From Mycolicibacterium rhodesiae JS60 (GTDB lineage Bacteria > Actinomycetota > Actinomycetes > Mycobacteriales > Mycobacteriaceae), in contig AGIQ01000001.1 in NCBI GenBank assembly GCA_000230935.2, forward strand, positions 62,001 to 126,000: a stretch of DNA of 64,000 bases, given 5' to 3'. Shown here piece by piece: positions 1 to 8,203 of the stretch (the first letter of the stretch is position 1; every line of letters begins with the position of its first letter). The notes beneath the pieces are model-generated. The model was not told the origin of the DNA and ran no database searches. It saw nothing but the letters and a program-made list of their open reading frames with translations. Position numbers and translations under genes: made by a program.

Positions 1-469
1 AGATCGAGTCGTTGAGCGCCTGGTAGCGCAAAGACGGGCTCATCCAGCTGCCGGCCAGGTGCTGCGGCATCAGCGTCGGCAGGATGCCGATCATCACGAT
101 GTGCGCATCATCGGTGTTGGCCTTGATCTCGGCGGCGTTCAGACTGGCGCGGATCTCGGCCTCCAGTTCCAGCGCGGTCCGTCCGGGCAGCGGCCGCGGC
201 GGGACATTGAATTCGATGTTGTAGGCGCCTAATTCGGTCTGGTAGGCCGGATCGGCGATGGCCGCGAGAACCTCCTGGTTGGACATCGCCGGCTGGTAGT
301 CATCGGTGACCAGGTTGCACTCGATCTCCATGCCGGTCAGCGGCCGGTCGAATTCGAAACTGGACTGCGCCAGCATGGTTTCGAACACATCCAGACACAG
401 CTGAACCTTGCGCCGGTACTGCTGCCGATGCGCCCGGTCGAAGTTCGCGTGTTTGACCTCTTCCCCCAC
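1..469 (-). CDS. Glutamate-cysteine-ligase-family protein, N-terminal part (cut by window edge)
   Basis: This is the N-terminal ~156 residues of a gene that continues past position 1. The chosen start is GTG at 469-467, which gives a protein beginning V-G-E-E-V-K-H. The reading frame then contains LTGMEIECNLV and GAYNIEFNVPPRPLPG, typical of the carboxylate-amine/glutamate-cysteine ligase fold, where the acidic residues bind Mg-ATP. It resembles the mycobacterial Rv3698 type rather than the classical GshA of mycothiol biosynthesis neighbours. The substrate is unknown. It lies downstream of the methyltransferase at 520-1266 on the same strand with a 50 bp gap, so the two may be co-transcribed. 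Confidence 0.8.
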   Translation of the reverse strand, partial: MGEEVKHANFDRAHRQQYRRKVQLCLDVFETMLAQSSFEFDRPLTGMEIECNLVTDDYQPAMSNQEVLAAIADPAYQTELGAYNIEFNVPPRPLPGRTALELEAEIRASLNAAEIKANTDDAHIVMIGILPTLMPQHLAGSWMSPSLRYQALNDSI

Positions 470-519
470 CGGGTCGATGCAACCTGGTCAGGGGATGTTG
501 CGCAAGAGAATCGCAGAGA

Positions 520-1266
520 TCAGGCGCGCCGCCGGGCCAGTAGCACCTGCCGGTCGAACGGGTTGGTGCTGACGTCGACATCGAGACCGGCGTACGCACC
601 CAGCGCCCGCAGCGCAGACGGGCTGTACGAACGCAGCGAACTGATCAGCCCGTCGTGGGCGAAGGGCCACCACACCAGCGGGACCATCACCGCGAGCTTG
701 GCGATGTGCAGCAGCGACGGCATCCGCGGCAGGTCGATGACCAGCATCCGGCCGGCCACCCGGCTGCCCTCGGCAAGGACCTGGGCGGCCTGTGCCGGCG
801 AAAGATGGTGGAACGACAGCGCGAAGACAACCAGGTCGTACGCGCCGTCCGGGGCGTCGATCGCGGTCGCGTCCATCAGGCCGACGCTCGCGCGGGGATG
901 GTCACCCAGATCTGATGCGGCCATCGCCACCACGGACTCGGCGTTGATGTCGGTGATGGTGACGTGGGCGGTGGGATGTTGTTCGAGCACTTTGCGCGAC
1001 AGTGCGCCATGGCCCGCGCCGAGTTCGAGGATCTTGGGGTCGGCGATGTCGGCGACCTCGCGCAGCACCAGCTCGGCGTTGCGGTCATGCTCGTGGAAGA
1101 CAGTGCCGATCCGGTCGAGCGCCGTCACGATGCCGCGCTTGACCTCGTCGTCGATGTCGTCGCGGTCGAGGTATTCGAGGCGGTCGGTCTCCAGCAGGCG
1201 ATCCAGCCAGGAGGCATCCGGACCGCCCCGGGGCATGTCGGCGATGTCAGTGATCTGATCTGCCAT
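520..1266 (-). CDS. Class I SAM-dependent methyltransferase
   Basis: A predicted 248-residue cytosolic methyltransferase. The SAM-binding glycine motif [13 protein letters not shown] lies near residue 90, followed by an acidic strand end ([10 protein letters not shown]) and the [12 protein letters not shown] motif IV region. The hydrophobic stretch [12 protein letters not shown] near the C-terminus may touch the membrane. ATG at 1266 is favoured; ATGs at 1275 and 1278 are alternatives and no clear Shine-Dalgarno site separates them. It is divergent from glpK and resembles Rv3699. The substrate cannot be told from sequence. A 784-residue open frame running on through glpK antisense is an artefact of GC-rich coding. 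Confidence 0.82.
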   Translation of the reverse strand: MADQITDIADMPRGGPDASWLDRLLETDRLEYLDRDDIDDEVKRGIVTALDRIGTVFHEHDRNAELVLREVADIADPKILELGAGHGALSRKVLEQHPTAHVTITDINAESVVAMAASDLGDHPRASVGLMDATAIDAPDGAYDLVVFALSFHHLSPAQAAQVLAEGSRVAGRMLVIDLPRMPSLLHIAKLAVMVPLVWWPFAHDGLISSLRSYSPSALRALGAYAGLDVDVSTNPFDRQVLLARRRA

Positions 1267-1326
1267 GTAGGCCATCATGGACGAAGGGCTGCCGGGCTGG
1301 CAGCGTCGCACGTCAGAGGAGCACCG

Positions 1327-2841
1327 TTGGCTGACTTCGTCGCCTCGATCGACCAAGGCACCACCAGCACCCGCTGCATGATCTTCGATCACAAGGGCAC
1401 CGAGGTCGGCCGGCACCAGCTCGAACACGAGCAGATACTGCCGCAGTCGGGGTGGGTCGAGCACAACCCGGTCGAAATCTGGGAGCGCACCCAGACGGTG
1501 GTGATGTCGGCGCTCAATACCACCAAGCTGGCTGCCGGTGACCTTGCCGCGTTGGGCATCACGAATCAGCGGGAGACCACCCTGGTGTGGAACCGCAAGA
1601 CCGGCAGGCCGTACTACAACGCGATCGTCTGGCAGGACACCCGCACCGACCGCATCGCCGCCGCGCTGGATCGCGACGGTCGAGGCGACATCATCCGGCG
1701 CAAAGCCGGTCTGCCGCCGGCCACCTACTTCTCCGGCGGCAAGCTGCAGTGGATCCTGGAAAACGTCGACGGGGTGCGCGCCGACGCCGAACACGGCGAC
1801 GCGCTGTTCGGCACGCCTGATAGCTGGGTGCTGTGGAATCTGACCGGGGGACCGAACGGTGGTGTGCACGTCACCGACGTGACCAATGCCAGCCGCACCA
1901 TGCTGATGAACCTGGAGACGCTGGACTGGGACGACGAATTGTTGGGGCTCTTCGGGATTCCGCGTGCGATGCTGCCCGAGATCCGGCCGTCGTCGTCGCC
2001 GGAGCCCTACGGGATGACCCACCCCGGCGGTCCCGCGGGCGGTGAGGTGCCGCTGACGGCGAGCCTCGGCGATCAGCAGGCCGCGATGGTGGGGCAGGTG
2101 TGCCTGGCCCCCGGCGAGGCCAAGAACACCTACGGCACCGGCAACTTCCTGCTGCTCAACACCGGCGAGAAGATCGTGCGAAGCGAAAATGGGCTGTTGA
2201 CTACGGTGTGCTACCAGTTCGGTGACGCCAAACCCGTTTACGCCCTTGAGGGTTCGATCGCGGTGACCGGTTCGGCTGTGCAGTGGCTGCGCGATCAGCT
2301 GGGAATCATCAGCGGCGCGTCGCAGAGCGAGACGCTGGCCGCGCAAGTCGCCGACAACGGCGGGGTGTACTTCGTACCGGCGTTCTCGGGCCTGTTCGCG
2401 CCGTATTGGCGCTCGGACGCGCGCGGGGCGATCGTCGGGCTGTCCCGCTACAACTCGAATGCGCACGTGGCGCGGGCGACGCTGGAGGCGATCTGCTACC
2501 AGAGCCGCGACGTCGTCGATGCGATGGAAGCCGATTCCGGTGTGCACCTTGAGGTTTTGAAGGTCGACGGTGGCGTCACCCAGAACGAGCTGTGTATGCA
2601 GATCCAGGCCGACGTGCTCGGGGTGGACGTGGTGCGCCCGGTGGTCGCCGAGACGACGGCACTCGGGGCGGCCTACGCCGCCGGGTTGGCGGTCGGATTC
2701 TGGGCGGATCCCGATGACCTGCGGGCCAATTGGCAAGAGGACCGCCGATGGTCGCCGGCCTGGAATGACGAACAGCGGGCGGCGGGCTACGCCGGCTGGC
2801 GCAAAGCTGTGCAGCGCACACTGGATTGGGTCGAGGTATGA
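1327..2841 (+). CDS. glpK: Glycerol kinase
   Basis: Cytosolic FGGY-family kinase that phosphorylates glycerol to glycerol-3-phosphate with ATP. The 504-residue product has the N-terminal phosphate-binding [16 protein letters not shown], the catalytic-site WQDTRTD, the [13 protein letters not shown] segment and the C-terminal [15 protein letters not shown] and KVDGGVTQN motifs. Length fits the family (about 500-517). TTG at 1327 is chosen because AGAGGAG at 1315-1321 sits five bases upstream and the protein N-terminus then matches the family; the same frame is open from 964, but that part lies antisense to the methyltransferase. A strong hairpin follows the stop. Confidence 0.95.
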   Translation: MADFVASIDQGTTSTRCMIFDHKGTEVGRHQLEHEQILPQSGWVEHNPVEIWERTQTVVMSALNTTKLAAGDLAALGITNQRETTLVWNRKTGRPYYNAIVWQDTRTDRIAAALDRDGRGDIIRRKAGLPPATYFSGGKLQWILENVDGVRADAEHGDALFGTPDSWVLWNLTGGPNGGVHVTDVTNASRTMLMNLETLDWDDELLGLFGIPRAMLPEIRPSSSPEPYGMTHPGGPAGGEVPLTASLGDQQAAMVGQVCLAPGEAKNTYGTGNFLLLNTGEKIVRSENGLLTTVCYQFGDAKPVYALEGSIAVTGSAVQWLRDQLGIISGASQSETLAAQVADNGGVYFVPAFSGLFAPYWRSDARGAIVGLSRYNSNAHVARATLEAICYQSRDVVDAMEADSGVHLEVLKVDGGVTQNELCMQIQADVLGVDVVRPVVAETTALGAAYAAGLAVGFWADPDDLRANWQEDRRWSPAWNDEQRAAGYAGWRKAVQRTLDWVEV

Positions 2842-2845
2842 CGAA

Positions 2846-2888
2846 TCGGGCGCGGTTTCGAGCGCTGTGCGCACGAAACCGCGCCCGA
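2846..2888. terminator. Convergent hairpin between glpK and padR
   Basis: A perfect 15-bp inverted repeat (TCGGGCGCGGTTTCG at 2846-2860, its complement at 2874-2888) with a 13-base loop lies between the converging glpK and PadR genes. It has no T-tract, as is common for mycobacterial terminators. The right arm recurs at 37047-37060. Confidence 0.7.
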
Positions 2889-2895
2889 GTTCGGA

Positions 2896-3609
2896 TTACT
2901 CGGATTCGCCGAGGATCTGGTAGATCTCACGGCGTGCATTGTTGACGATGTCGACGATGCGCTGCTGCTGCTCTGCGTTCGCGGCGAAAGCGGCTTGACG
3001 CACCGCGCCGAACAACTGGCCCACGGCGGCCCGGATGTTGATCTGGCCGGGGTCGGCGCCTTCGGTGATCTCGTCCCACGGTGCGGTCTCGATCTTGTCG
3101 GCGGCGGCGCGGCCTTCGTCGGTCAGCTCGAAAAGCTTCTTGCTGCCTTCGGATTCGCTTGCCACCAGCAGGCCTTCGTCGGCCAGCAATTGCAGGGTCG
3201 GGTAGACCGAGCCGGGGCTCGGCTTCCACAGATCCTGGCTGCGCTCGGCGATCTCCTGGATCATCTCGTAGCCGTGCATGGGCCGCTCGGCAAGCAACTT
3301 GAGAATTGCGGCGCGCACGTCACCACGGCGACCGCGTCCGCGGCCGTGCCCGCGGCGACCGCCGCGTGCAAAACCGGGGCCGAAGCCCGGGCCGAAGCCG
3401 GGACCGAAGCCCGGGCCGAATCCTTGGGGACCGTCGTGGCGGTCGCCGTGCTCGCGGAACTGCTCACGCAGCTGGTCGCGGAACTCGCGACGGCGGTCAT
3501 GGCGGCGGCCACGACCCGCGGGTGCGAAGCCGAAGCCGGGACCGAATCCGGGGCCGAAGCCCGGGCGACCCATATCGGGGCCGCCGAACTGGGGAAAGGG
3601 GGTGTTCAT
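2896..3609 (-). CDS. PadR-family regulator with Gly/Phe/Pro-rich N-terminus
   Basis: A 237-residue predicted transcription factor. The winged-helix PadR domain spans about residues 98-185 (MHGYEMIQEIAERS, SPGSVYPTLQLLADEGLL, FELTDEGRAAADKIE). It is preceded by an unusual ~95-residue low-complexity tail with two blocks of G-F-G-P repeats, a highly charged R/H/D/E linker and an arginine/glycine-rich stretch that could bind nucleic acid. The C-terminal helix probably dimerises. The start ATG (3609) lies just downstream of nested inverted repeats at 3631-3676 that look like its own operator. A second PadR gene lies upstream on the same strand. Ligand and targets are unknown. Confidence 0.85.
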   Translation of the reverse strand: MNTPFPQFGGPDMGRPGFGPGFGPGFGFAPAGRGRRHDRRREFRDQLREQFREHGDRHDGPQGFGPGFGPGFGPGFGPGFARGGRRGHGRGRGRRGDVRAAILKLLAERPMHGYEMIQEIAERSQDLWKPSPGSVYPTLQLLADEGLLVASESEGSKKLFELTDEGRAAADKIETAPWDEITEGADPGQINIRAAVGQLFGAVRQAAFAANAEQQQRIVDIVNNARREIYQILGESE

Positions 3610-3630
3610 AGACGTTCTCGTTTCTGGTCT

Positions 3631-3676
3631 GGAAACGCCGAATGCGTTTCCGATACGTTGACGATATATCGGAAAC
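3631..3676. promoter_or_regulatory. Candidate PadR operator: three GGAAAC half-sites
   Basis: Between the two PadR genes lie GGAAACGC (3631-3638), GCGTTTCCGATA (3644-3655) and TATCGGAAAC (3667-3676). They form a perfect 8-bp inverted repeat with a 5-bp spacer and a perfect 10-bp inverted repeat with an 11-bp spacer that share the central half-site. PadR proteins usually repress their own promoters through such sites. Binding is inferred. Confidence 0.6.
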
Positions 3677-3692
3677 TATCGCGATGCAACGA

Positions 3693-4217
3693 TCAGTGTG
3701 ACTTTTTGTCGATTTCCCTGATCAACCAGCGCGCCCAGTCGGCCTCCATCGCTTCGGCGCGCAGCCCGAACTCCAGGGCCGCCCGCCCGTAGAAGCCCGC
3801 GGGCTTGTCATCCCAGTCGACGGCGTCGCGGATCTGCTCATAGCGCCTCAGCTCGGCGTCGGCGTGCTCGGCCACCGACACCACATAGGCCCTGGCCTGC
3901 TCGGTTGTCATCTCGCTGAGCAGGAACACCCGGAGCAACTCGGCGCTGCGGTAGGGCGGGTCGCCCTGTGGATTGGTCATCCAGCGCAACAGGTCCTCGC
4001 GGCCGGCGGCGGTGACCCGATACTCCTTGCGGCCGCGCGGCCCGATGTCGCTGACCTCGATCAAGCCACCGCTGGCCAGCTTGTTGAGCTCGCCATAGAG
4101 CTGACTCTGGGTTGCCGGCCAGACGTTGGCCATCGAGATCTCGAACCGTTTGAGCAGGTCATAGCCGCTGCCGGGCTGCTGTGCCAGCAGCCCCAGCGCC
4201 GCATACCGAAGACTCAC
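3693..4217 (-). CDS. PadR-family regulator (two-domain, AphA-like)
   Basis: A 174-residue regulator with an N-terminal PadR winged helix (SLRYAALGLLAQQPGSGYDL, QSQLYGELNKLASGGLI) and a C-terminal helical Vir/AphA-like dimerisation domain rich in E, R and A. The start is GTG at 4217. It diverges from the carotenoid oxygenase gene at 4298; the 80-bp gap contains paired GACATGTC palindromes, so it is the natural candidate to repress that gene and itself. Its effector may be a phenolic or apocarotenoid compound, but that is a guess from family habits. Confidence 0.87.
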   Translation of the reverse strand: MSLRYAALGLLAQQPGSGYDLLKRFEISMANVWPATQSQLYGELNKLASGGLIEVSDIGPRGRKEYRVTAAGREDLLRWMTNPQGDPPYRSAELLRVFLLSEMTTEQARAYVVSVAEHADAELRRYEQIRDAVDWDDKPAGFYGRAALEFGLRAEAMEADWARWLIREIDKKSH

Positions 4218-4235
4218 TCGAACATCCTAGAGCTC

Positions 4236-4280
4236 GACATGTCAGTTGTGGACTATCTTATAGGTCACTATTGACATGTC
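4236..4280. promoter_or_regulatory. Candidate operator in the PadR/carotenoid-oxygenase gap
   Basis: GACATGTCA at 4236-4244 and TGACATGTC at 4272-4280 form a perfect 9-bp inverted repeat, and each contains the self-palindrome GACATGTC. Between them GTGGACTAT and ATAGGTCAC form a weaker repeat around CTT. The arrangement covers the shared promoter region of the divergent genes. Confidence 0.6.
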
Positions 4281-4297
4281 ATGAATGGAGTGTCAGA

Positions 4298-5653
4298 GTG
4301 ATCGGCATGACGGACATCACAACCGACTCAGCCAACTTGCCCACCGAAGGCCAGTTCTTCCAGCGCGGCAACTACGCGCCGGTGCCCGACGAACTCTCCG
4401 AACATGACCTGCCCGTCGAGGGCGCGATCCCGGCCGAGCTCGACGGCTGGTATCTGCGCAACGGGCCGAACCCGCGTGAGGCCACCGGGCACTGGTTCAC
4501 CGGCGACGGCATGATCCACGGCGTGCGCATCGAGGGGGGTGCGGCCAAGTGGTATCGCAATCGCTGGGTGCGCACCGACAGCTTCATCGAGCCGTTTCCG
4601 CTCTACCGCGAGGACGGGACGCGCGATCTGCGGGCCGCAGTGGCCAACACGCACGTGGTCAACCATGCAGGCAAGACGCTGGCTCTGGTCGAATCGTCGT
4701 TGCCGTATGAGATCACCAATGAGCTGGAGACGGTGGGCTGCTACGACTTTGGCGGCAAGCTGGTCGACTCGATGACGGCTCATCCGAAGATTTGCCCGAC
4801 CTCCGGGGAGCTGCACTTCTTCGGTTATGGCAGCATTTTCGCCCCGCACGTCACCTATCACCGCGCAGATGCCAACGGCGAGTTGACGATCAATCGTCCG
4901 GTGGACGTGAAGGCACTGACGATGATGCATGACTTCGCGCTGACCGCGCAGCATGTCATCTTCATGGACCTGCCGATCGTGTTCAACATCGACATCGCCC
5001 TGGCGGGCGAGAGCGACATGCCCTACCGCTGGGACGACAACTACGGCGCGCGGCTTGGCGTGCTGCGCCGAGACGACCCGTTCGGTGAGATCCGCTGGTT
5101 CGAGATCGACCCCTGTTATGTCTTCCACGTCGCCAACGCCCACGAGACCGCAGACGGTAAATCGATTGTTCTGCAGGCGGTTCGGTATCCCGAATTGTGG
5201 CGTGACAACGGCGGATTCGACGCCAGCGCGGTGTTGTGGAGCTGGACCATCGACCTGCAGACCGGCGCCGTCAGCGAGCGTCAGCTCGACGACCGCGCGG
5301 TGGAGTTCCCGCGGATCGACGACCGGCTGGCCGGCCTTCCTGCCCGCTATTCGGTATCGGTCGGGGACGCCAGCCTGGTTCGCCACGATCTGACCACCGG
5401 CGATGCCGTCGAACATCGCTTCGCCACCGGCCTGGTGCCGGGCGGGCCGGGGGAGGCGGTCTTCGTCCCGTCGACGTCCGGGCCGGCCGACGAGAGCAAC
5501 GGCTGGTACATGGGCTACGTCTACGACGCCGCGCGGGACGGCAGCGACCTGGTGATCCTGGATGCCTCCGACTTCGCCGGTAAGCCGGTCGCCCGGATCC
5601 AGCTGCCGCGGCGAGTTCCGTACGGTTTCCACGGCAACTGGATTCCTGCCTAG
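4298..5653 (+). CDS. Carotenoid cleavage oxygenase family protein
   Basis: A 451-residue non-heme Fe(II) dioxygenase of the RPE65/lignostilbene/carotenoid oxygenase family, which cleaves conjugated double bonds in carotenoids or stilbenes with O2. All four iron-binding histidines are recognisable, in TAHPK, MMHDFALT, FHVANAHE and the C-terminal GFHGNW; the family entry motif WYLRNGPNP is near the N-terminus. GTG at 4298 is chosen from GGAG at 4287-4290; ATG at 4307 is nearly as good and would give 448 residues. The substrate is unknown. It is divergent from a PadR gene and followed by an SDR 48 bp downstream, which could reduce or oxidise its aldehyde product. Confidence 0.88.
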   Translation: MIGMTDITTDSANLPTEGQFFQRGNYAPVPDELSEHDLPVEGAIPAELDGWYLRNGPNPREATGHWFTGDGMIHGVRIEGGAAKWYRNRWVRTDSFIEPFPLYREDGTRDLRAAVANTHVVNHAGKTLALVESSLPYEITNELETVGCYDFGGKLVDSMTAHPKICPTSGELHFFGYGSIFAPHVTYHRADANGELTINRPVDVKALTMMHDFALTAQHVIFMDLPIVFNIDIALAGESDMPYRWDDNYGARLGVLRRDDPFGEIRWFEIDPCYVFHVANAHETADGKSIVLQAVRYPELWRDNGGFDASAVLWSWTIDLQTGAVSERQLDDRAVEFPRIDDRLAGLPARYSVSVGDASLVRHDLTTGDAVEHRFATGLVPGGPGEAVFVPSTSGPADESNGWYMGYVYDAARDGSDLVILDASDFAGKPVARIQLPRRVPYGFHGNWIPA

Positions 5654-5701
5654 CGGTACGCCTGCGCCCGTCGCGCGGCGGCTCTTGGGACGATGTAGCG
5701 C

Positions 5702-6451
5702 GTGGGTGATTTCAGCGCGCTGTCCGGCACAGCGATCGTCGTGGGCGGCACCGGCGGCATCGGGGCCGAGATCGTCGCGATGCTGGCTGCGCGCGGTTCG
5801 CGGGTGGGCTTCACGTACTGCGGCAACGCGAGCAAGGCAGCTGAACTCAGCAGCGCAGACGTCAGCGCCGAGCAACTGGACGTCACCGATGCCGCGGCGG
5901 TTCGGCGGGTCATCGATACCTTCGCAAATCAAGGCGGCGTGCACACTCTCGTCCACGCCGCGGGCGCCCACATCCCGATGCGTCACCTCAGCACTATCGA
6001 CCCGGATCGCTTCGATCACCAGCTCGGCACCGACACCGGCGGCTTCTTCAACGTCGTAGCCGCGGCCCTGCCGCACCTGCGCAGTTCGCACGGCAGTCTG
6101 ATCGCGGTGACGACCGCGGCCACCAGGCGCTTCGCCGTCCGGGACGGTCTTTCGGTCGCCCCGAAGGCCGCCATCGAGGCGCTGATCCGGGGGATCGCCG
6201 CCGAGGAGGGCCGATTCGGGGTGCGGGCCAACTGTGTCGGGCCCGGCATGCTGGTCGACGGCAACGCGCAGCGGCTGATCGCCGACGGCGACCTCGATGA
6301 CAAGGCGCTCGCCGCCGCCCGCCGCAACACCCCGCTGCGACGTTTCGGCAATGCCACCGATGTCGCCGAGGCGGTGTGCTTTCTCGCCTCGCCGCGGGCG
6401 GGGTTCATCACCGGCCAAAAGCTCGACGTCGACGGCGGTTACGGTGTCTGA
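5702..6451 (+). CDS. SDR-fold protein lacking the catalytic tyrosine
   Basis: A 249-residue short-chain dehydrogenase/reductase fold starting at GTG 5702. The Rossmann nucleotide motif VVGGTGGIGAEIV, the D-V-T acidic loop, HAAGAHIP and the C-terminal FITGQKLDVDGGYG are clear. At the active site, where SDRs carry Ser and YxxxK, this protein reads AVTTAAT and LSVAPKAA: the lysine is kept but the tyrosine position is serine. It may be a non-catalytic or mechanistically altered member. The gene overlaps the following SnoaL-like gene by 8 bp, so they are translationally coupled and probably work together. Confidence 0.85.
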   Translation: MGDFSALSGTAIVVGGTGGIGAEIVAMLAARGSRVGFTYCGNASKAAELSSADVSAEQLDVTDAAAVRRVIDTFANQGGVHTLVHAAGAHIPMRHLSTIDPDRFDHQLGTDTGGFFNVVAAALPHLRSSHGSLIAVTTAATRRFAVRDGLSVAPKAAIEALIRGIAAEEGRFGVRANCVGPGMLVDGNAQRLIADGDLDDKALAAARRNTPLRRFGNATDVAEAVCFLASPRAGFITGQKLDVDGGYGV

Positions 6452-6944
6452 TCGGCTGGCCGATGCTCACGCGATCCGTGATGTGGTTGCCCGCTATTGC
6501 CGAGGTATCGACCGGCTCGACTTCGAGCTGGTGCGGCAGGCCTATCACTCCGACGGCATCGACCACCACACCGGATTCGACGGGACGGCAGATGAATTCG
6601 TCGCATGGGTGCGCAAGAGCCTCGAGTTCCTCGCCGGAACAATGCATTTCATCGGCAACCATCACGTCGACTTCGTCGGCGACGACACCGCGATCAGCGA
6701 GACCTACCTGTTGGCAACGCATTGGGGCCGGCCCGATCAGGGCGCACAGACCAACTTCACCACCGGCGCGCGATACGTCGACCTCATGGAACGACGGGAT
6801 GGCCGGTGGGCGATCGCCGAGCGCTGGGCGGTGCGTGAGTGGACTCGCCCCGACGTGTTCGTCGACCCCGAGCGACCCGGCCCCCGTGGCCGCCGAGACA
6901 CTGACGATCCGCTGTCCGTGCTCTTGAAGCGTTTTGGCCGGTAG
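6444..6944 (+). CDS. SnoaL-like / NTF2-fold protein
   Basis: A 166-residue cone-fold protein of the SnoaL_4/nuclear-transport-factor-2 superfamily, which includes dehydratases, isomerases and hydroxylase accessory proteins. Typical features are the N-terminal helix AIRDVVARYCRGIDRLDFEL, the histidine pair near SDGIDHHTGF, a central MHFIGNHHVDF strand and the GARYVDLMERRDGRWAIAER hairpin. The start is GTG at 6444 inside the end of the SDR gene. The pairing with an SDR suggests an enzyme of small-molecule (aromatic, steroid or terpenoid) metabolism. The substrate cannot be assigned. Confidence 0.83.
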   Translation: MSDRLADAHAIRDVVARYCRGIDRLDFELVRQAYHSDGIDHHTGFDGTADEFVAWVRKSLEFLAGTMHFIGNHHVDFVGDDTAISETYLLATHWGRPDQGAQTNFTTGARYVDLMERRDGRWAIAERWAVREWTRPDVFVDPERPGPRGRRDTDDPLSVLLKRFGR

Positions 6945-6949
6945 GCAGC

Positions 6950-7018
6950 ATGAGTTTCACGACCGACGACAACACCCCGACCCCGTGCCGGCTCGTCTCC
7001 TGGGTGCGTAAAGAATGA
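6950..7018 (+). CDS. Possible 22-codon leader ORF of the antiporter gene
   Basis: ATG at 6950 opens a 22-residue frame (M-S-F-T-T-D-D-N...V-R-K-E) that ends with a TGA overlapping the antiporter ATG in the form ATGA. The antiporter has an in-frame TAA six bases before its ATG and no good ribosome site of its own, so translation may be handed over from this frame. It could be chance; there is no homology evidence. Confidence 0.3.
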   Translation: MSFTTDDNTPTPCRLVSWVRKE

Positions 7019-8160
7019 GCTTCGGTTTCTCGACGCTGGCGCTGGTGGCGGCCGTCGGCATCGCCGGGCCGCTACTGGCGTCGGTGCCCAGGCTGCGCGT
7101 CCCCGTTGTCATCGGCGAGCTCGCGGTGGGATTACTCATCGGCAGAACCGGATTCGGCCTCGTCGATGCCGCTGACCCGACTTTCAGCTTGCTGGCCGAC
7201 ATCGGGTTCGCCCTGGTGATGTTCGTGGTCGGCACCCACGTCCCGATCCGCGATGTCACCCTGCGGTCCTCGATTCCGGGTGCGGTGCTGCGCGCGGTCC
7301 TCGTCGGCGCGGTGGCGACGGTGTTCGCAGTCGGATTGGCCGCCGTGTTCCACACCGGCCACGCCGCGGTGTACGCGGTGTTGATGGCGTCGTCGTCGGC
7401 GGCGCTGGCGTTGCCGGTCATCCAGGCGCTCGGCATCGACGGGCCATCGGTGCAGGGTGTGACCGCCCAGATCGCGATCGCCGACGCCACGTCAATCGTA
7501 TTGCTGCCCTTGGTGATCGATCCGGACCGGGCCCTGACCGCGGCATTCGGCGCAGTGGTGATCGCGGCGTGTGCCGTGGTGTTGTTCGCCGCGATCCGGT
7601 CGTTCGACCGCCGCGGGCTGCGTCAGCGCATGCACCGGTATTCGCAACGCCACGGCTTCGCGCTGGAGTTACGGATCAGCCTGATCGCGCTGTTCGCGCT
7701 CGCTGCGCTCGCGGTCGCCTCGCACGTGTCGATCATGTTGGCGGGCTTCGCGCTCGGCCTCGCGGTCAGGGCCGCGGGGGAGCCGCGACGGCTGGCACGC
7801 CAGCTGTTCGGCATCACCGAAGGGATGTTCGCCCCGCTGTTCTTCGTGTGGCTCGGTGCCTCGCTGCAAGTGCGCGAGCTCGGCGACCATCCCGCCTACA
7901 TCCTGCTCGGCGTCGGCCTCGGCGTCGGCGCGGTGCTCGCCCACTGCGTCGGGCGGCTGACCGGCCAACCGCTGGCACTGGCCGCCTTGGCCGCCGCGCA
8001 GCTCGGGGTTCCGGTGGCCGCGGCGACCCTGGGCACCCAGAAGCATCTGCTGTCCCCGGGCGAGCCGTCGGCGCTGCTGCTCGGCGCGCTGCTGACGGTC
8101 GCGGTCACCTCGGTGGCCAGCGTGATCGCCGCGCGCCGCCGCGGCGAGCAACCGGCATGA
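7015..8160 (+). CDS. CPA2-type cation:proton antiporter
   Basis: A 381-residue integral membrane protein of the Na+/H+ exchanger (KefB/NapA-like) family with about 11-12 hydrophobic helices. The N-terminal VVIGELAVGLLIGRTGFGLV motif and the unwound helix pair (SSSAALALPVIQALGI, AIADATSIVLLPLV, with the ion-binding D) are family hallmarks; a basic cytoplasmic loop (FDRRGLRQRMHRYSQRHGF) separates the halves. There is no C-terminal RCK/TrkA domain, so nucleotide gating is not expected. It probably exchanges Na+ or K+ for protons across the inner membrane. It lies immediately downstream of the SnoaL gene with a tiny leader frame between. Confidence 0.85.
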   Translation: MSFGFSTLALVAAVGIAGPLLASVPRLRVPVVIGELAVGLLIGRTGFGLVDAADPTFSLLADIGFALVMFVVGTHVPIRDVTLRSSIPGAVLRAVLVGAVATVFAVGLAAVFHTGHAAVYAVLMASSSAALALPVIQALGIDGPSVQGVTAQIAIADATSIVLLPLVIDPDRALTAAFGAVVIAACAVVLFAAIRSFDRRGLRQRMHRYSQRHGFALELRISLIALFALAALAVASHVSIMLAGFALGLAVRAAGEPRRLARQLFGITEGMFAPLFFVWLGASLQVRELGDHPAYILLGVGLGVGAVLAHCVGRLTGQPLALAALAAAQLGVPVAAATLGTQKHLLSPGEPSALLLGALLTVAVTSVASVIAARRRGEQPA

Positions 8161-8203
8161 CAGCCGACGTGTGCCGGCTGCCCGCCGCGGGTAGCCGACG
8201 TCT

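Noticed and set aside
1279..2874. Long open frame on the minus strand antisense to glpK, in frame with the methyltransferase
   Set aside because: The translated part is H/R/P/V-rich with no motifs, and glpK on the plus strand is complete. It is the usual third-position GC shadow.
4328..6418. 696-codon minus-strand frame across the carotenoid oxygenase and SDR
   Set aside because: Both plus-strand genes have full motif sets; the antisense frame is low-complexity and motif-free.
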